Of a stretch of DNA of 64,000 nt, positions 1-11,173 are shown piece by piece. The number at the start of each line of letters is the position of its first letter. Position 1 is the first letter of the stretch. The notes below the pieces were generated by a model that was given only the letters and a program-made list of their open reading frames with translations, made no database searches and was not told the origin of the DNA. The DNA lies in assembly GCF_900116645.1 (NCBI RefSeq), contig NZ_FPBO01000032.1, positions 41,928 through 105,927 of the forward strand, given 5' to 3'. The translations under genes were made by a program, and so were the position numbers. The stretch is from Pseudoduganella namucuonensis (GTDB taxonomy: Bacteria; Pseudomonadota; Gammaproteobacteria; Burkholderiales; Burkholderiaceae_D).

Positions 1-147
1 TTCAATTTCTGCACTTTCGTTCCCTGTGGTCAAGTCGATATTCGTCCCACCGTTGTGGGGCGGGACTGCGCTTGGATTTTAGCCTGCGCGCCCGGCCCGC
101 AGTTGACGAAAGTGAAAAATGCTAGGTGTATTGCAACAGTCCCGGGC

Positions 148-1209
148 TCAGTCCTCGGCCTTCAGGCGGCGCTGGCGCACGGCGGCGGCCAGGCCCTCCA
201 GCACTTGCACGCTGCTGTCCCAGTCGATGCAGCCGTCGGTGATGGACTGGCCGTAGGTCAGTTCCTTGCCCGGCACCAGGTCCTGGCGGCCGGCCACCAG
301 GTGCGACTCCACCATCACGCCGACGATGCGCTGGTCGCCCGCCGCGATCTGGCCGGCGATGTCGGCGCACACCGGGATCTGGTTTTCCGGCTTCTTCGAG
401 CTGTTGGCGTGCGAGGCGTCGATCATCAGGCGCGCGGCCAGGCCCTGGGCGGCGATCTGCTTGCAAGCCTCCTCGACGCTGGCGGCGTCGTAGTTGGGCG
501 CCTTGCCGCCGCGCAGGATGATGTGGCAGTCCTCGTTGCCGTTGGTGGACACGATGGCCGAGTGGCCGCCCTTGGTCACCGACAGGAAATGGTGCGGCTG
601 CGAGGCGGCCTTGATCGCCTCCACGGCGATCTTGACGTTGCCGTCGGTGCCGTTCTTGAAGCCCACCGGGCAGGACAGGCCGGACGCCAGCTCGCGGTGC
701 ACCTGCGATTCGGTGGTGCGGGCGCCGATCGCGCCCCAGCTGATCAGGTCGGCGATGTACTGCGGGCTGATCACGTCCAGGTACTCAGTGCCGGCCGGCA
801 GGCCCAGCTCGTTGATGTCGCGCAGCAACTCGCGCGCCATGCGCAGGCCGTCGTTGATGCGGAAGCTGTTGTCCATGTAGGGGTCGTTGATCATGCCCTT
901 CCAGCCGACGGTGGTGCGCGGCTTCTCGAAGTAGACGCGCATCACGATCTCCAGGTCAGCGCCCAGTTGCTTGCGCAGCGGCGCCAGGCGGCGCGCGTAT
1001 TCCATCGCCGCCTTCGGATCGTGGATGGAGCAGGGGCCGATGACAACCATCAGGCGGTCGTCCTGGCCGTGCAGGATGCGGTGCAGCGCCACGCGCGCCT
1101 CGGCGGCGGTGTTGCTGGCCGCCTCGGTGCAGGCAAATTCGCGGATCAGGTGCGAAGGTGGAACCAGTTCCTTCATTTCGCGGATGCGCAAGTCGTCGGT
1201 GCGTTGCAT
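148..1209 (-). CDS. aroG: 3-deoxy-7-phosphoheptulonate (DAHP) synthase, class I
   Basis: First enzyme of the shikimate pathway: condenses phosphoenolpyruvate with erythrose 4-phosphate in the cytoplasm. The 353-residue product has the length and sequence of type I AroG/AroF/AroH enzymes, with the conserved stretches GPCSIHDPKAAMEYA, RVYFEKPRTTVGWKG, GARTTESQVHRELASG and IDASHANSSKKP. The ATG at 1209 is chosen because AGGAGA lies just before it; the open frame continues 20 codons further upstream, but that part crosses the terminator hairpin. The gene is separated from tldD upstream by its own promoter, a Phe-rich leader ORF and a terminator, so it is probably controlled by phenylalanine through attenuation. 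Which amino acid inhibits the enzyme itself cannot be read with certainty. Confidence 0.96.
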   Translation of the reverse strand: MQRTDDLRIREMKELVPPSHLIREFACTEAASNTAAEARVALHRILHGQDDRLMVVIGPCSIHDPKAAMEYARRLAPLRKQLGADLEIVMRVYFEKPRTTVGWKGMINDPYMDNSFRINDGLRMARELLRDINELGLPAGTEYLDVISPQYIADLISWGAIGARTTESQVHRELASGLSCPVGFKNGTDGNVKIAVEAIKAASQPHHFLSVTKGGHSAIVSTNGNEDCHIILRGGKAPNYDAASVEEACKQIAAQGLAARLMIDASHANSSKKPENQIPVCADIAGQIAAGDQRIVGVMVESHLVAGRQDLVPGKELTYGQSITDGCIDWDSSVQVLEGLAAAVRQRRLKAED

Positions 1210-1253
1210 GTCTTTCTCCTGGTGTTGTGATGGTCTGAATGAAAAGCTGGGAT

Positions 1254-1282
1254 AAAAAAAAACCGCCATCGCTGGCGGTTTT
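1254..1282 (-). terminator. Intrinsic terminator (attenuator) before aroG
   Basis: On the minus strand an 8-bp stem AACCGCCA / TGGCGGTT with loop GCGA is followed directly by a run of T. It lies about 45 bases before the aroG start codon and after the Phe-rich leader ORF. Its 5' arm (ACCGCC, 1274..1279) is complementary to GGCGGT at 1336..1341 in the last codons of the leader ORF, which gives a possible antiterminator. Confidence 0.85.
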
Positions 1283-1328
1283 GTCTGGGTCTGCTGGGAT
1301 CTCGCTTTGCTGCTACGTGAACCGGCCG

Positions 1329-1397
1329 CTACTCCACCGCCTTTGGGTTGGAATTGCTAAAGTAAAAGTGGCCGGTAAAGAAAACGAAGCGTTGCAT
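1329..1397 (-). CDS. Phe-rich leader peptide of aroG attenuator
   Basis: A 22-codon ORF (ATG at 1397, TAG at 1329..1331) that begins MQRFVFFTGHFYF, with five Phe codons and one Tyr within its first 13 codons. It starts about 20 bases after the predicted transcription start and is followed by a terminator hairpin before aroG. The Thr-Gly-His codons (ACCGGCC, 1370..1376) can pair with GGCCGGT just after the stop (1321..1327). This alternative hairpin would be opened by a ribosome stalled at the Phe codons. The layout is that of PheL-type leader peptides; the coding claim is inferred from it. The ribosome-binding site is weak (GGA only). Confidence 0.75.
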   Translation of the reverse strand: MQRFVFFTGHFYFSNSNPKAVE

Positions 1398-1423
1398 GGT
1401 GCAATCCGAATTAAGTTCGGTCA

Positions 1424-1452
1424 ACTATAGGATATTCGACCGATCTTTGCAA
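1424..1452 (-). promoter_or_regulatory. Sigma-70 promoter of aroG leader
   Basis: TTGCAA (1447..1452), a 17-base spacer and TATAGT (1424..1429) on the minus strand, just after the tldD stop. Predicted start is near 1417, giving a 5' leader of about 20 bases before the Phe-rich ORF. Confidence 0.75.
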
Positions 1453-1460
1453 GGAAATTG

Positions 1461-2921
1461 TTAAGCGGTCCCGCCGACGGTGACGCCGTCCAGCCGCAGC
1501 GTGGGCTGGCCGACGCCCACCGGCACGCTCTGGCCCTCCTTGCCGCACACGCCCACGCCCGAGTCCAGCTTCATGTCGTTGCCGATCATGGACACGCGGT
1601 TCAGCACGTCCGGACCGTTGCCGATCAGGGTGGCGCCCTTGACCGGGTAGGTGATCTTGCCGTTCTCGATCATATAGGCCTCGCTGGCCGAGAACACGAA
1701 CTTGCCGTTGGTGATGTCGACCTGGCCGCCGCCGAAGTTCACCGCGTACAGGCCGTTCTTCACCGACGCCAGGATCTCGCCCGGGTCCTTGTCGCCGCCC
1801 AGCATATAGGTGTTGGTCATGCGCGGCATCGGCAGGTGGGCGAACGATTCGCGGCGCGCGTTGCCGGTGACCGGCATCTTCATCAGGCGCGCGTTCATGG
1901 TGTCCTGGATGTAGCCCTTCAGGATGCCGTCCTCGATCAAGGTGGTGCACTGGGTCGGGTTGCCCTCGTCGTCGATGTTGAGCGAGCCGCGGCGGTCGGC
2001 CAGCGTGCCGTCGTCGACCACGGTGACGCCCTTGGCCGCCACGCGCTCGCCGATGCGGCCGGAGAAGGTGGACGAGCCCTTGCGGTTGAAATCGCCCTCC
2101 AGGCCGTGGCCGATCGCCTCGTGCAGCAGGATGCCGGGCCAGCCCGGTCCCAGCACGACCGTCATCGGGCCGGCCGGCGCGGGGCGCGCGTCCAGGTTGA
2201 CCACCGCCGACTTGACGGCGTCCTCGGCGTACTGTTCCAGGATCTCGTCGGTGAAGTAGCCGTAGTCGTAGCGGCCGCCGCCGCCGGACGAGCCCATCTC
2301 GCGGCGCCCGTCCTGCTCGGCGATCACGGTGACGGACACGCGCACCAGCGGGCGGATGTCGGCCGCCAAGACGCCGTCGCTGCGCACCACCAGCACCACG
2401 TCGTACTCGCCGGCCAGGCCGGCCATCACCTGCACCACGCGCGGGTCCTTGGCACGCGCCATCTTTTCCACGCGCTCCAGCAGTTTCACTTTCGCGGTTG
2501 CGTCCAGCGACACCAGCGGATCGTGCGGCAGGTACAGCGCGCGGCCGCCCTGCTGCGTCATGGACGACGCCACCTTGATCTTGCCGGCGCCGGCGCGCGC
2601 GATGGTGCGCGTGGCGGCCGCCGCGTCCAGCAGCGCGATCTCGGAAATCTCGTCCGAGTAGGCGAAGGCGGTTTTGTCGCCGGACACGGCGCGCACGCCG
2701 ACGCCCTGGTCGATCGAGAAGCTGCCGGTCTTGACGATGCCCTCTTCCAGGCTCCAGCCCTCGTTCTTGGTGAATTGGAAATACAGGTCGGCGTAATCGA
2801 CCTTGTGGGTGAACATGGTGCCCAGCGTTTTCAGCAGCTTGGCCTCGTCCAGGCCGAACGGCGTCAGCAGCAGATCGCGCGCGACGGCCAGGGTGGACAG
2901 ATTGGGTTCGAATGGGGTCAT
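1461..2921 (-). CDS. tldD: Metalloprotease TldD
   Basis: Zinc metalloprotease subunit of the TldD/TldE (PmbA) pair, which in other bacteria processes microcin precursors and degrades the CcdA antitoxin. The 486-residue protein has family length and carries the metal-binding HExxxH motif as HEAIGH at residues 267-272. The glycine-rich C-terminal part is also typical. The ATG at 2921 follows AGAGG at good spacing. It lies third after yhdP and a nitrilase gene on the same strand, an order resembling the yhdP-tldD neighbourhood of other proteobacteria. The TldE partner is not in this window. Confidence 0.95.
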   Translation of the reverse strand: MTPFEPNLSTLAVARDLLLTPFGLDEAKLLKTLGTMFTHKVDYADLYFQFTKNEGWSLEEGIVKTGSFSIDQGVGVRAVSGDKTAFAYSDEISEIALLDAAAATRTIARAGAGKIKVASSMTQQGGRALYLPHDPLVSLDATAKVKLLERVEKMARAKDPRVVQVMAGLAGEYDVVLVVRSDGVLAADIRPLVRVSVTVIAEQDGRREMGSSGGGGRYDYGYFTDEILEQYAEDAVKSAVVNLDARPAPAGPMTVVLGPGWPGILLHEAIGHGLEGDFNRKGSSTFSGRIGERVAAKGVTVVDDGTLADRRGSLNIDDEGNPTQCTTLIEDGILKGYIQDTMNARLMKMPVTGNARRESFAHLPMPRMTNTYMLGGDKDPGEILASVKNGLYAVNFGGGQVDITNGKFVFSASEAYMIENGKITYPVKGATLIGNGPDVLNRVSMIGNDMKLDSGVGVCGKEGQSVPVGVGQPTLRLDGVTVGGTA

Positions 2922-2994
2922 GTTGTTGCCTCTAGTAAGATGCTGTCATTGTAACGGGAAGCCCAAGGGAACGCTCGCTACAACCAACGGCAGT

Positions 2995-3029
2995 TGCTGG
3001 GGTCAGACCCGGCGGGTCTGACCCCAGCA
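2995..3029. repeat. Palindromic intergenic repeat (GGGGTCAGACCC type), copy A
   Basis: Perfect 16-bp inverted repeat: 2995..3010 pairs with 3014..3029 around a GGC loop. It contains GGGGTCAGACCC and its reverse complement. It fills the gap between the nitrilase gene and tldD. The same core recurs at 50432..50477, and a GGGGACAGACCC variant occurs at 29954 and 34079, so it belongs to a dispersed REP-like family. Confidence 0.8.
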
Positions 3030-3041
3030 TCTGCCTCGGGT

Positions 3042-3838
<797 letters not shown>

Positions 3839-3839
<1 letters not shown>

Positions 3840-6800
3840 TATTCGGCTTTCCTCTTGGCTTGGTTCACAGGGGGAATGGTTTTCGAACTGTCCAGCTTGG
3901 TCATGACGGGCGCCCGCCAGGGGCCCGTCACCTGCATCTCGTAGGCCAGCGACTTGGCCAGCGGCTGGCTCAGGAACAGCTGCGCCAGGTAGCTGCCCAG
4001 CCCGATCACGGGATTGACGGCCAGCGCGTACACCAGCGGCGCGGTGCCGAAGTTGACCTCCGGCAGCACCACCACGTGCAGGTTGGCCGTCTCGTTGGCG
4101 ATGTCGGCGGTGCCCTCCATCAGCACGGTGGCGGCCATGCCGTGCATTTTCAGGTTGTCGGTGCGGGCGATGCCCTGGGTGATGACGGCGTTGGCGGTGA
4201 TACCGTCGAAGGCCAGGCCTTCCGAGAACACGTCCTGGAAGTCCAGCTTGAGCAGGCGCGGCAGCGCTTGCAGGCTGAGCACGCCCAGCAACTTGGCCGC
4301 GCCCGGGTCCTGCTTGAGGAACTGGCCCTTCTCCACGTCCAGCTTGATGTGACCGGACAGCGAGGGGATGTCCAGCGCGTACGGCAGGCCCTTCCAGGCG
4401 ATGTCGCCGCTCAGCGTGCCCCTGCCGTTGCGCAGCGTGTCGACGAAGCCGAAGCGGTCCAGCAGCTTGCCGGCGTTGACGATGTCCAGCGCGAAGTTCA
4501 GGTTGGTCTGGTGCTGGCCGTTGCTGGCCACCCAGCGGCCATGGCCCATCAGCTCGCCGTCCGCGTTCGACAGCAGCAGCTTGCTGATGCGCCATTCCCG
4601 CGCCGACGCGACCGGCGCGTTGTGCGCCTGCAGCTCCAGCCGGCCCAGCGGCTTGTTGAACAGCTCGAAGCGGTCGGCCACGATGTCCAGCGCGGGGATG
4701 GAAGGCTGCGCGCCCTTGTTCTCCAGCAAGTCCTTGACCTCGTGGGCCGACGAGGCCGGGATGATCAGCGACGACAGCCGCGCCGTCACCTTGCCCACGC
4801 CCTGGCCGGTGGGCGATTCGCTCCAGGTCACGTGTCCGGCCACCTGGGCCGACTCGATGTTGGCTTGCCACACGCCTTTTTGATAGGTGACGCCGGCCAC
4901 CGAATTGTCCAGCTTGCGCTCGGCCACCGTCAGCTCGGTGGCGCGCGCGGCCATCAGGTCCGGCACCACGTATTGCGCCAGGTCGGGACCGTCCGCGGCG
5001 CCGGCGGGAGCGGTGCCCGGCGCGGTGGCGGGAACGATGGCCGGCGCGGTGGCGGCAGCGGTCGCCGGCGCGGCGAAGGCGACCGGAACGATGGCAGGCG
5101 CGCCGCTGGCCGGCGCCGCGGTGGCCGGCGCGGCCCCGGACTTGCCGGCGAGGCGGTCGGCCAGGTCCACCCAATGGTCCACGTTCAGCGACTTCAGGCT
5201 GGCGTTCAGCGCCAGGCCGCTGTCCGGCTCCGGCGGCGCCACGTTGACGCCGATGCCGCCGCGCACCAGTTTCCACGGCCCCTTGCCCTGGCGCTGGCGC
5301 TGCCACGCGGCGCTGATGCCGGCGCCCAGCGAGACGCGGATGTCGTCGCGCATCAGGCCGGCCTCGTTGGCGTTGGCGCCGTTGAGCACGAAGCGCAGCG
5401 ACATCAGGTCGGCCGCGTTCTTGTTCAGCGGCGCGGGGAAGTCCAGCCCCAGGCCGGCCAGGCTGGAATCGACCGTCACCGTGTAGCGGTGGTCGCGCGC
5501 GCTGACCAGCGCCGAGTAGCGGGTGCCGCCATTCAAGTGGTTGGCGACGCGCTGCACCGCCGGCGTCGGCCAGGTCTTGCGCAGGCCGTCGGTGGTGACC
5601 GCGCCGCCCACCCGCACCTGGATGCTGCCGTCGCGCTGGGTGCCGCCGGACACGGCCACCGGGCCGCCGACGAAGGCGCCGGCCAGGCCGTTCAGGTTGA
5701 CGCCCTTCTCGTTGAATTCGATCTTGCCGGTGGCGCCCAGCACCGGCGGCATGTCGTTCCACAGCACCACGTCGTTGCCCTGCAGCTGAAGCACGCCCAG
5801 CACCTTGGACTCGGGCAGGCGGTGCAGCGGCAGGTGCAGCTTGAGCGCCAGCCTGGCCTGGCCGGTGGCGGTGGTCTCGTCGGTGAAGTGCCCGATCCAC
5901 TCCAGCACCGGGCTGGCCGCCACGTAGTGCAGATAGTCCTGCATGGCGCCGGCGGCGTTGCCGTCGATTTCCAGGATGCTGTCGTGCGAGGACAGGTCGG
6001 CGATGACGGCCTTCACATTGCTCAGCGCCACGTTGTTGCCGGTGGCGGCCGTGTCGCCGCGGATCTCCATGCGCGTGCCCTCGAACAGGAAGCTGCCCTT
6101 GATGCGCTCGGCCTGCGGCCACAGCGGCGACTTGCCGTCCTTGGCGTAATAGCCGGGGTCGTAATTGAGCTTGCCATTGCTGATGCGGCCGGCCACGCGG
6201 AACTCGCCCCTCGCCTTGTCGGCCGCCGTGTGGCCCTTGAACGGGAAATGCGCCAGGTCGCCGCGCAGGCGCAGCGCGACGTCGTCGGCGCGGCCGTCCT
6301 CCAGCGCGCCGGTCAGCCAGTGGCGCAGGTGCTCGGGCGTTTGCAGCGGCAGGTAGCGGCCTATCTTCTTCACGTCGAAGCCGTCCAGCTTGCCGGTGAA
6401 ATCGGCCTTGCCCGCGCTCTTGCCGTCCAGAGGAATCACGTGGCTGCCGGACAGCGTACCGCTCAGGCCGTCCTGCGCGAAGGCCAGCTCGTCCAGTTCC
6501 ACCTTGAGCTTTTCATTACCCTCGAACGACCAGCGCGCGCGGCCGGCGAGCTTGTCGAAGGCCATGTCGGCGTCGGCGAAGTAGTCCGGCATGCGCAGCA
6601 CCAGCCGGTCGCCCGCCAGGGTGAAGGCGCCGCCCTTGTCGCTGGCCTCGATGGTGCCGCTGAGATTGTCGAAGCCGGGCAGCGCCGGCATGCCGCGCAC
6701 GGCGGGCGCGTGCGCCGTCTTCGCTTGCGGCAGGCGCGCCGCGCGGGGCTTCATGCCCAGCCGCTCCAGCGTGCCCTTGAACTGGTAGGACAGCAGCGCC

Positions 6801-8125
6801 GGGTAACTGCCGGTCCAGGCGCCGGACACGTCCAGCAGCCGGCCGCTGGGTTCCACGTCGGCGAGGATCTGGCGCTGCTGCGCCGTCAACGGCAGGCGGC
6901 CGGCCAGCGCGGCCAGCGCCCGCAGGTCCAGCACGCTGGCGCTCAGCTCCATGCGTTCCGGCGTCTTCGCGGTGGCGGCCGCGTAGCGCTCGGCCAGGTT
7001 GGTCGGCGCCATGGCCAGGCCGTCGCGGGTGCGCAGCGAGAAATTGGCGAGGTTGATGCTGTGGCCCAGCGCGCCGAAGGCGGGCTGGCCGCTTTGCAGC
7101 GCGGCCGGGATTTCCTCGCGCGCCGAGACGCGGCCGCGCACTTCCAGCAAGTCCAGCGGCTCCAGGTCCGGCCCCAGCGCGGCGACCACGTCGTTCAGGC
7201 CGACGTCGGCCGTGAAGCCGGCCAGCTTGGCGTGGTCGATCGAGACCCAGGCGCGCACCGAGCCGGTGCCCGAGCGCAGGTCCAGCGGATAGCGCAGGTG
7301 GCGCCGCCAGGCGGCCAGGTCGGCGCTGCGCACGTCGGCGTAGACCTCGCCCTGCCACAGCCGGAAGTCCGACGGGCGCTGCGCGAAGGTGGGGTGGAGG
7401 AAGTCGGCCCGCACGTCGACCGGCCCGCCCAACTCCGCGGCGGGAGTGGCGGTCAGCGCGAACTGGTGGCGGCGCCATTTGTTGCGCAGCACCAGGTTCA
7501 TATTGTCCAGCGCCAGCGGCGCCGCGCCGCGCAGCGCGTCGGTCCAGACCAGCTTGCCTTCGCGGATAACGATCTCGCGCTGCGCCAGCAGCCAGTCGGC
7601 GCCCTTGCCGTCGCCCTTGCGATTGAGGTCGATGAACACGCCGGCCGCGTACAGCTTGCCGTCGGCGTCGCGCCGCACGTCCAGGTTGGGGCGTATCAGT
7701 TCCAGCGATTCGAAGCGCACGTCCAGCGCCGCCACGCTCCACCACGACAGCGTGGCCGACACGCTGGGCAGCGTCAGCACCTGTTTGCCCTGCTTGTCGC
7801 GCAGGCGCACGTCGCCCAGGAACAGGCTGGGATGCAGGCCGGACCAGGAGGCGTAGATGCGGTCGATGGTGACGGGGTTGCCGACGGCGCGGCTGGCCAG
7901 CCTTTCCATATCGCCCTTGTAATGGTCGATATTGGGCAGCACCAGGTAGCGCAGCGCCAGCAGCAGGACGGCGAACGCAAAATACAGCAACAGGGCCAAC
8001 TTGACAGTGAAGCCCAGCACGTGATGGGTGGCCAGATTGCAGACGCGATAGGCGGAACGCAGCCTCTGCCAGCGCACGGCCAATGGCACGCTGTCTGTCA
8101 CTGTCTCCTCTGGCGGTTTTTGCAT
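3839..8125 (-). CDS. yhdP: YhdP family AsmA-like envelope protein
   Basis: Very large (about 1428 residues) inner-membrane-anchored protein with one N-terminal transmembrane helix (about residues 37-62) and a long periplasmic part of repeated AsmA/DUF3971-type beta segments. In Escherichia coli YhdP works with TamB and YdbH in phospholipid transport to the outer membrane. Residues of about 998-1046 form an Ala/Pro-rich low-complexity stretch that looks like a repeat-expanded linker. An in-frame TTG lies one codon before the chosen ATG; neither has a strong ribosome-binding site. It is divergent from glnE and heads yhdP-nitrilase-tldD. Confidence 0.93.
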
Positions 8126-8298
8126 CAATACGCTAATAATTCAGGCCCGGCTTCAAATAAATCGCTAAAATCGTTTCCAGCCCATCCAGACGCTCGCGGC
8201 AGAGCCTGCGCGCGTCCCAGCCTGCGTTGCCATTCTAACGCATAGGGTGTCCGATCTCCGCTCCGATTACACTACGTTACTTGTCCTTTACTCTATCC

Positions 8299-11037
8299 AT
8301 GACTGCAACTTCCCCGACCGCGGCATCCCGTTATTTCCAGCGCTGGACCGGCGCCGATCCAGGCCGGCCGGCCAAGGTCGATGCGCTGGCGCAATTATCG
8401 CTCGCCGAACTGGATTTTGCTGACTTTTTGACAAAGGAAACCGACGCCGGCGGCCAACCGCTGCCCCTGCCGCGCGCCATGCGCCGCCTGCGCAACCTGC
8501 TGGTGTGCACGCTGATCCGGCGCGACCTGGACGGCAGCGCCGACCTGCACGAGGTGGTCACGGCGATGACGCGCTTCGCCGATTTCGCCATCCAGACCCA
8601 CCTGGCGGCGCTGCACGCGGAAATGGTGGAGCTGCACGGCCAGCCGCTGTCCCAGGACACCGGCGAGGCGCAGGAGATGATCGTGCTGGCCATGGGCAAG
8701 CAGGGCGGCGGCGAACTGAACGTCTCGTCCGACATCGACCTGATCTTTGTATACCCGGACGACGGCGACACCCAGGCCGGGCCGGGCCAGCGCAGCCTGT
8801 CCAACCACGAGTTCTTCGTCCGCCTGGGCAAGAAGCTGATCGCGGCGCTGGCCGAGATCACCGAGGACGGCTACACCTTCCGCGTCGACATGGCGCTGCG
8901 CCCGAACGGCGGCTCCGGCCCGCTGGCGGCCAGCCTGAGCATGGTGGAGCAATACCTGATCGTGCAGGGCCGCGAGTGGGAACGCTACGCCTGGGTCAAG
9001 GCGCGCGCCGTGACCGGCAAGCCGGCCGACATCGCCGCGCTGGACTCCATCGTGCGGCCGTTCTGCTTCCGCCGCTACCTGGACTTCGGCGTGATCGACG
9101 CCATCCGCAATATGCACGCGCAGATCCGCGCCGAGGTCAACCGCCAGGAGCGGCTGCACCCGGACCGCAGCAACAACGTCAAGCTGGGCCGCGGCGGCAT
9201 CCGCGAGATCGAGTTCCTGGCCCAGGTGTTCCAGCTGATCCGCGGCGGCCGCGACACCAGCCTGCGCGACCGCTCCACCCGCGCCACGCTGCGCGTGCTG
9301 CCCGAAAAAGGCCTGCTGGCGGCCGACATCGTCGAGCGGCTGCTGGACTCCTACACCTTCCTGCGCAACCTGGAACACCGCCTGCAGTACGTGGACGACG
9401 CCCAGACCCACACCCTGCCGCCCAACGAGGCCGACCAGCGGGTGGTGGCGCAATGGATGGGCGCGACGGACGTGGCCGCGCTGCTGGCCGAGCTGGACCG
9501 CCACCGCAAGTTCGTGGCCGAGCAGTTCGACGCCATCTTCGCCGACAAGAGCGGCGGCGCGCAGGACGGCGACATCGATCCCGGCACCAGCAACGCCTGC
9601 GCCGACCCCGACAACCGCGAAGCCATGGAGGCGCGCTTCGCCGCGCTGGGCTACGACGACCCGGCCGGCGCCGCCCAGCGCCTGGTCGCCACCTGGCAGG
9701 CGCCGCGGTTGCAATCGCTGCCCGAGGCCAGCCGCAACCGGCTGGTGTCGCTGGTGAACGCGGCGCTGCCGCTGATCGCCGCCACCGCCGAGCAATCGAC
9801 CATCGGCAGCCAGCTGGTGACCCTGGGCGCCCTGCTCGACTTCCTGGAGGCGGTGGCGCGCCGCTCGGCCTACCTGTCGCTGCTGACGGAATACCCGCAC
9901 ACGCTGGAACGCGTGATCCGCATGATGCACGCCAGCGGCTGGGCCGCCAAGTTCCTGACCAAGCACCCCATCCTGCTGGACGAGCTGCTGGACGACCGCA
10001 TCCGCAACGCCGTGTTCGACCCGGTGGCGCTGGCGGCCGAGCTGGACACCCAGCTGCGCGCCACCACCGGCGACACCGAGCGGCAGATGGACATCCTGCG
10101 CGAGGTGCACCACGCCCAGCTGTTCCACCTGCTGGCGCAGGATCTGGCCGGCGACCTGACGGTGGAAAAGCTGGCCGACCATTTGTCGGCGCTGGCCGAC
10201 GTGATCGTCGCCGCCACCGTGGGCGCGGTCTGGCAAACGGTGGCCACCCGCCACCGCGAAACACCGGCGTTCGCGGTGATCGCCTACGGCAAACTGGGCG
10301 GTAAGGAATTGGGTTATATCTCCGACCTGGACGTGATATTCCTGTTCGACGACGACGATCAGGAAGCGCCGGCGCAATACGCCAAACTGGCGCAGCGTTT
10401 TATTACCTGGATGACGTCCCACACGTCGGCCGGCATATTGTTCGATATCGACATCGCATTGCGTCCGGACGGCGCCAGCGGCATGCTCGTTTCCAGCGTC
10501 CAGGCGTTCGAGCGTTATCAGGACAGCTCGGCGTGGATATGGGAACACCAGGCCCTGACGCGCGCCCGTTTCTGCGCGGGCGATAGCGCCATCGGCGAGC
10601 GCTTTGAACAAATACGCTGCAAGGTATTGCGCAAGGAACACCCGGTGGACGGGCCGTTAAAAGGCGAGGTATTGGCCATGCGCAAGAAAATGGCGGATGC
10701 GCGGCCGAATAGATCGGACTTGTTTGATTTAAAACAAGACGCGGGCGGCATGATCGATATCGAATTCATCGTTCAATATCTGGTGCTGCAGCACGCATCG
10801 ACTTATTCGCAGCTGACGGGGAATGTCGGCAATATCGCGCTGTTGAAAATGTGCGGCGAATTGGGATTGATCGACGCCGAACTGGCGGCCAGCGTGGCCA
10901 ATGCCTACCGCGCCTTCCGCAAGCTGCAGCACCAGATGCGTTTGCAGGGACAGGAGAATGCGCGGGTCGATCCGGCCCGTGTGGCCGGTCACGCGGATAG
11001 CGTGATCCGCTTATGGAACGCCATATTCACGGATTGA
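8299..11037 (+). CDS. glnE: Bifunctional glutamine synthetase adenylyltransferase / adenylyl-removing enzyme
   Basis: Covalent regulator of glutamine synthetase: attaches AMP to, and removes it from, the GlnA tyrosine in response to PII and glutamine. The 912 residues hold two nucleotidyltransferase domains. The N-terminal deadenylylase core lies at about residues 133-152 (GKQGGGELNVSSDIDL) and the C-terminal transferase core at about 663-681 (GKLGGKELGYISDLDV), each with the DxD metal motif. The ATG at 8299 is preferred over an in-frame TTG at 8281. The target glnA is in the same window, and its adenylylation tyrosine is conserved. The gene ends before an intrinsic terminator. Confidence 0.96.
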   Translation: MTATSPTAASRYFQRWTGADPGRPAKVDALAQLSLAELDFADFLTKETDAGGQPLPLPRAMRRLRNLLVCTLIRRDLDGSADLHEVVTAMTRFADFAIQTHLAALHAEMVELHGQPLSQDTGEAQEMIVLAMGKQGGGELNVSSDIDLIFVYPDDGDTQAGPGQRSLSNHEFFVRLGKKLIAALAEITEDGYTFRVDMALRPNGGSGPLAASLSMVEQYLIVQGREWERYAWVKARAVTGKPADIAALDSIVRPFCFRRYLDFGVIDAIRNMHAQIRAEVNRQERLHPDRSNNVKLGRGGIREIEFLAQVFQLIRGGRDTSLRDRSTRATLRVLPEKGLLAADIVERLLDSYTFLRNLEHRLQYVDDAQTHTLPPNEADQRVVAQWMGATDVAALLAELDRHRKFVAEQFDAIFADKSGGAQDGDIDPGTSNACADPDNREAMEARFAALGYDDPAGAAQRLVATWQAPRLQSLPEASRNRLVSLVNAALPLIAATAEQSTIGSQLVTLGALLDFLEAVARRSAYLSLLTEYPHTLERVIRMMHASGWAAKFLTKHPILLDELLDDRIRNAVFDPVALAAELDTQLRATTGDTERQMDILREVHHAQLFHLLAQDLAGDLTVEKLADHLSALADVIVAATVGAVWQTVATRHRETPAFAVIAYGKLGGKELGYISDLDVIFLFDDDDQEAPAQYAKLAQRFITWMTSHTSAGILFDIDIALRPDGASGMLVSSVQAFERYQDSSAWIWEHQALTRARFCAGDSAIGERFEQIRCKVLRKEHPVDGPLKGEVLAMRKKMADARPNRSDLFDLKQDAGGMIDIEFIVQYLVLQHASTYSQLTGNVGNIALLKMCGELGLIDAELAASVANAYRAFRKLQHQMRLQGQENARVDPARVAGHADSVIRLWNAIFTD

Positions 11038-11075
11038 AGCCGATATAGGCGGCGACCCCGCCGCCCCCCTCCCTG

Positions 11076-11095
11076 GCCGCCGCATGGCGGCTTTT
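11076..11095 (+). terminator. Intrinsic terminator of glnE
   Basis: Stem GCCGCC / GGCGGC with loop GCAT followed by TTTT, 38 bases after the glnE stop. Confidence 0.75.
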
Positions 11096-11173
11096 CTATT
11101 TCCGCAACGTTATATTTGTGGCATCTGCACCACAATCGTGCAAAGGCCCGCAGCGCGTTCGTTCCGCCGTTTT

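Noticed and set aside
1..147. Possible gene fragment at the left edge
   Set aside because: No frame with family similarity or a start signal was found. Only a small GTCCC / GGGAC stem (44..66) and a CACTTTCGT / ACGAAAGTG repeat were seen.
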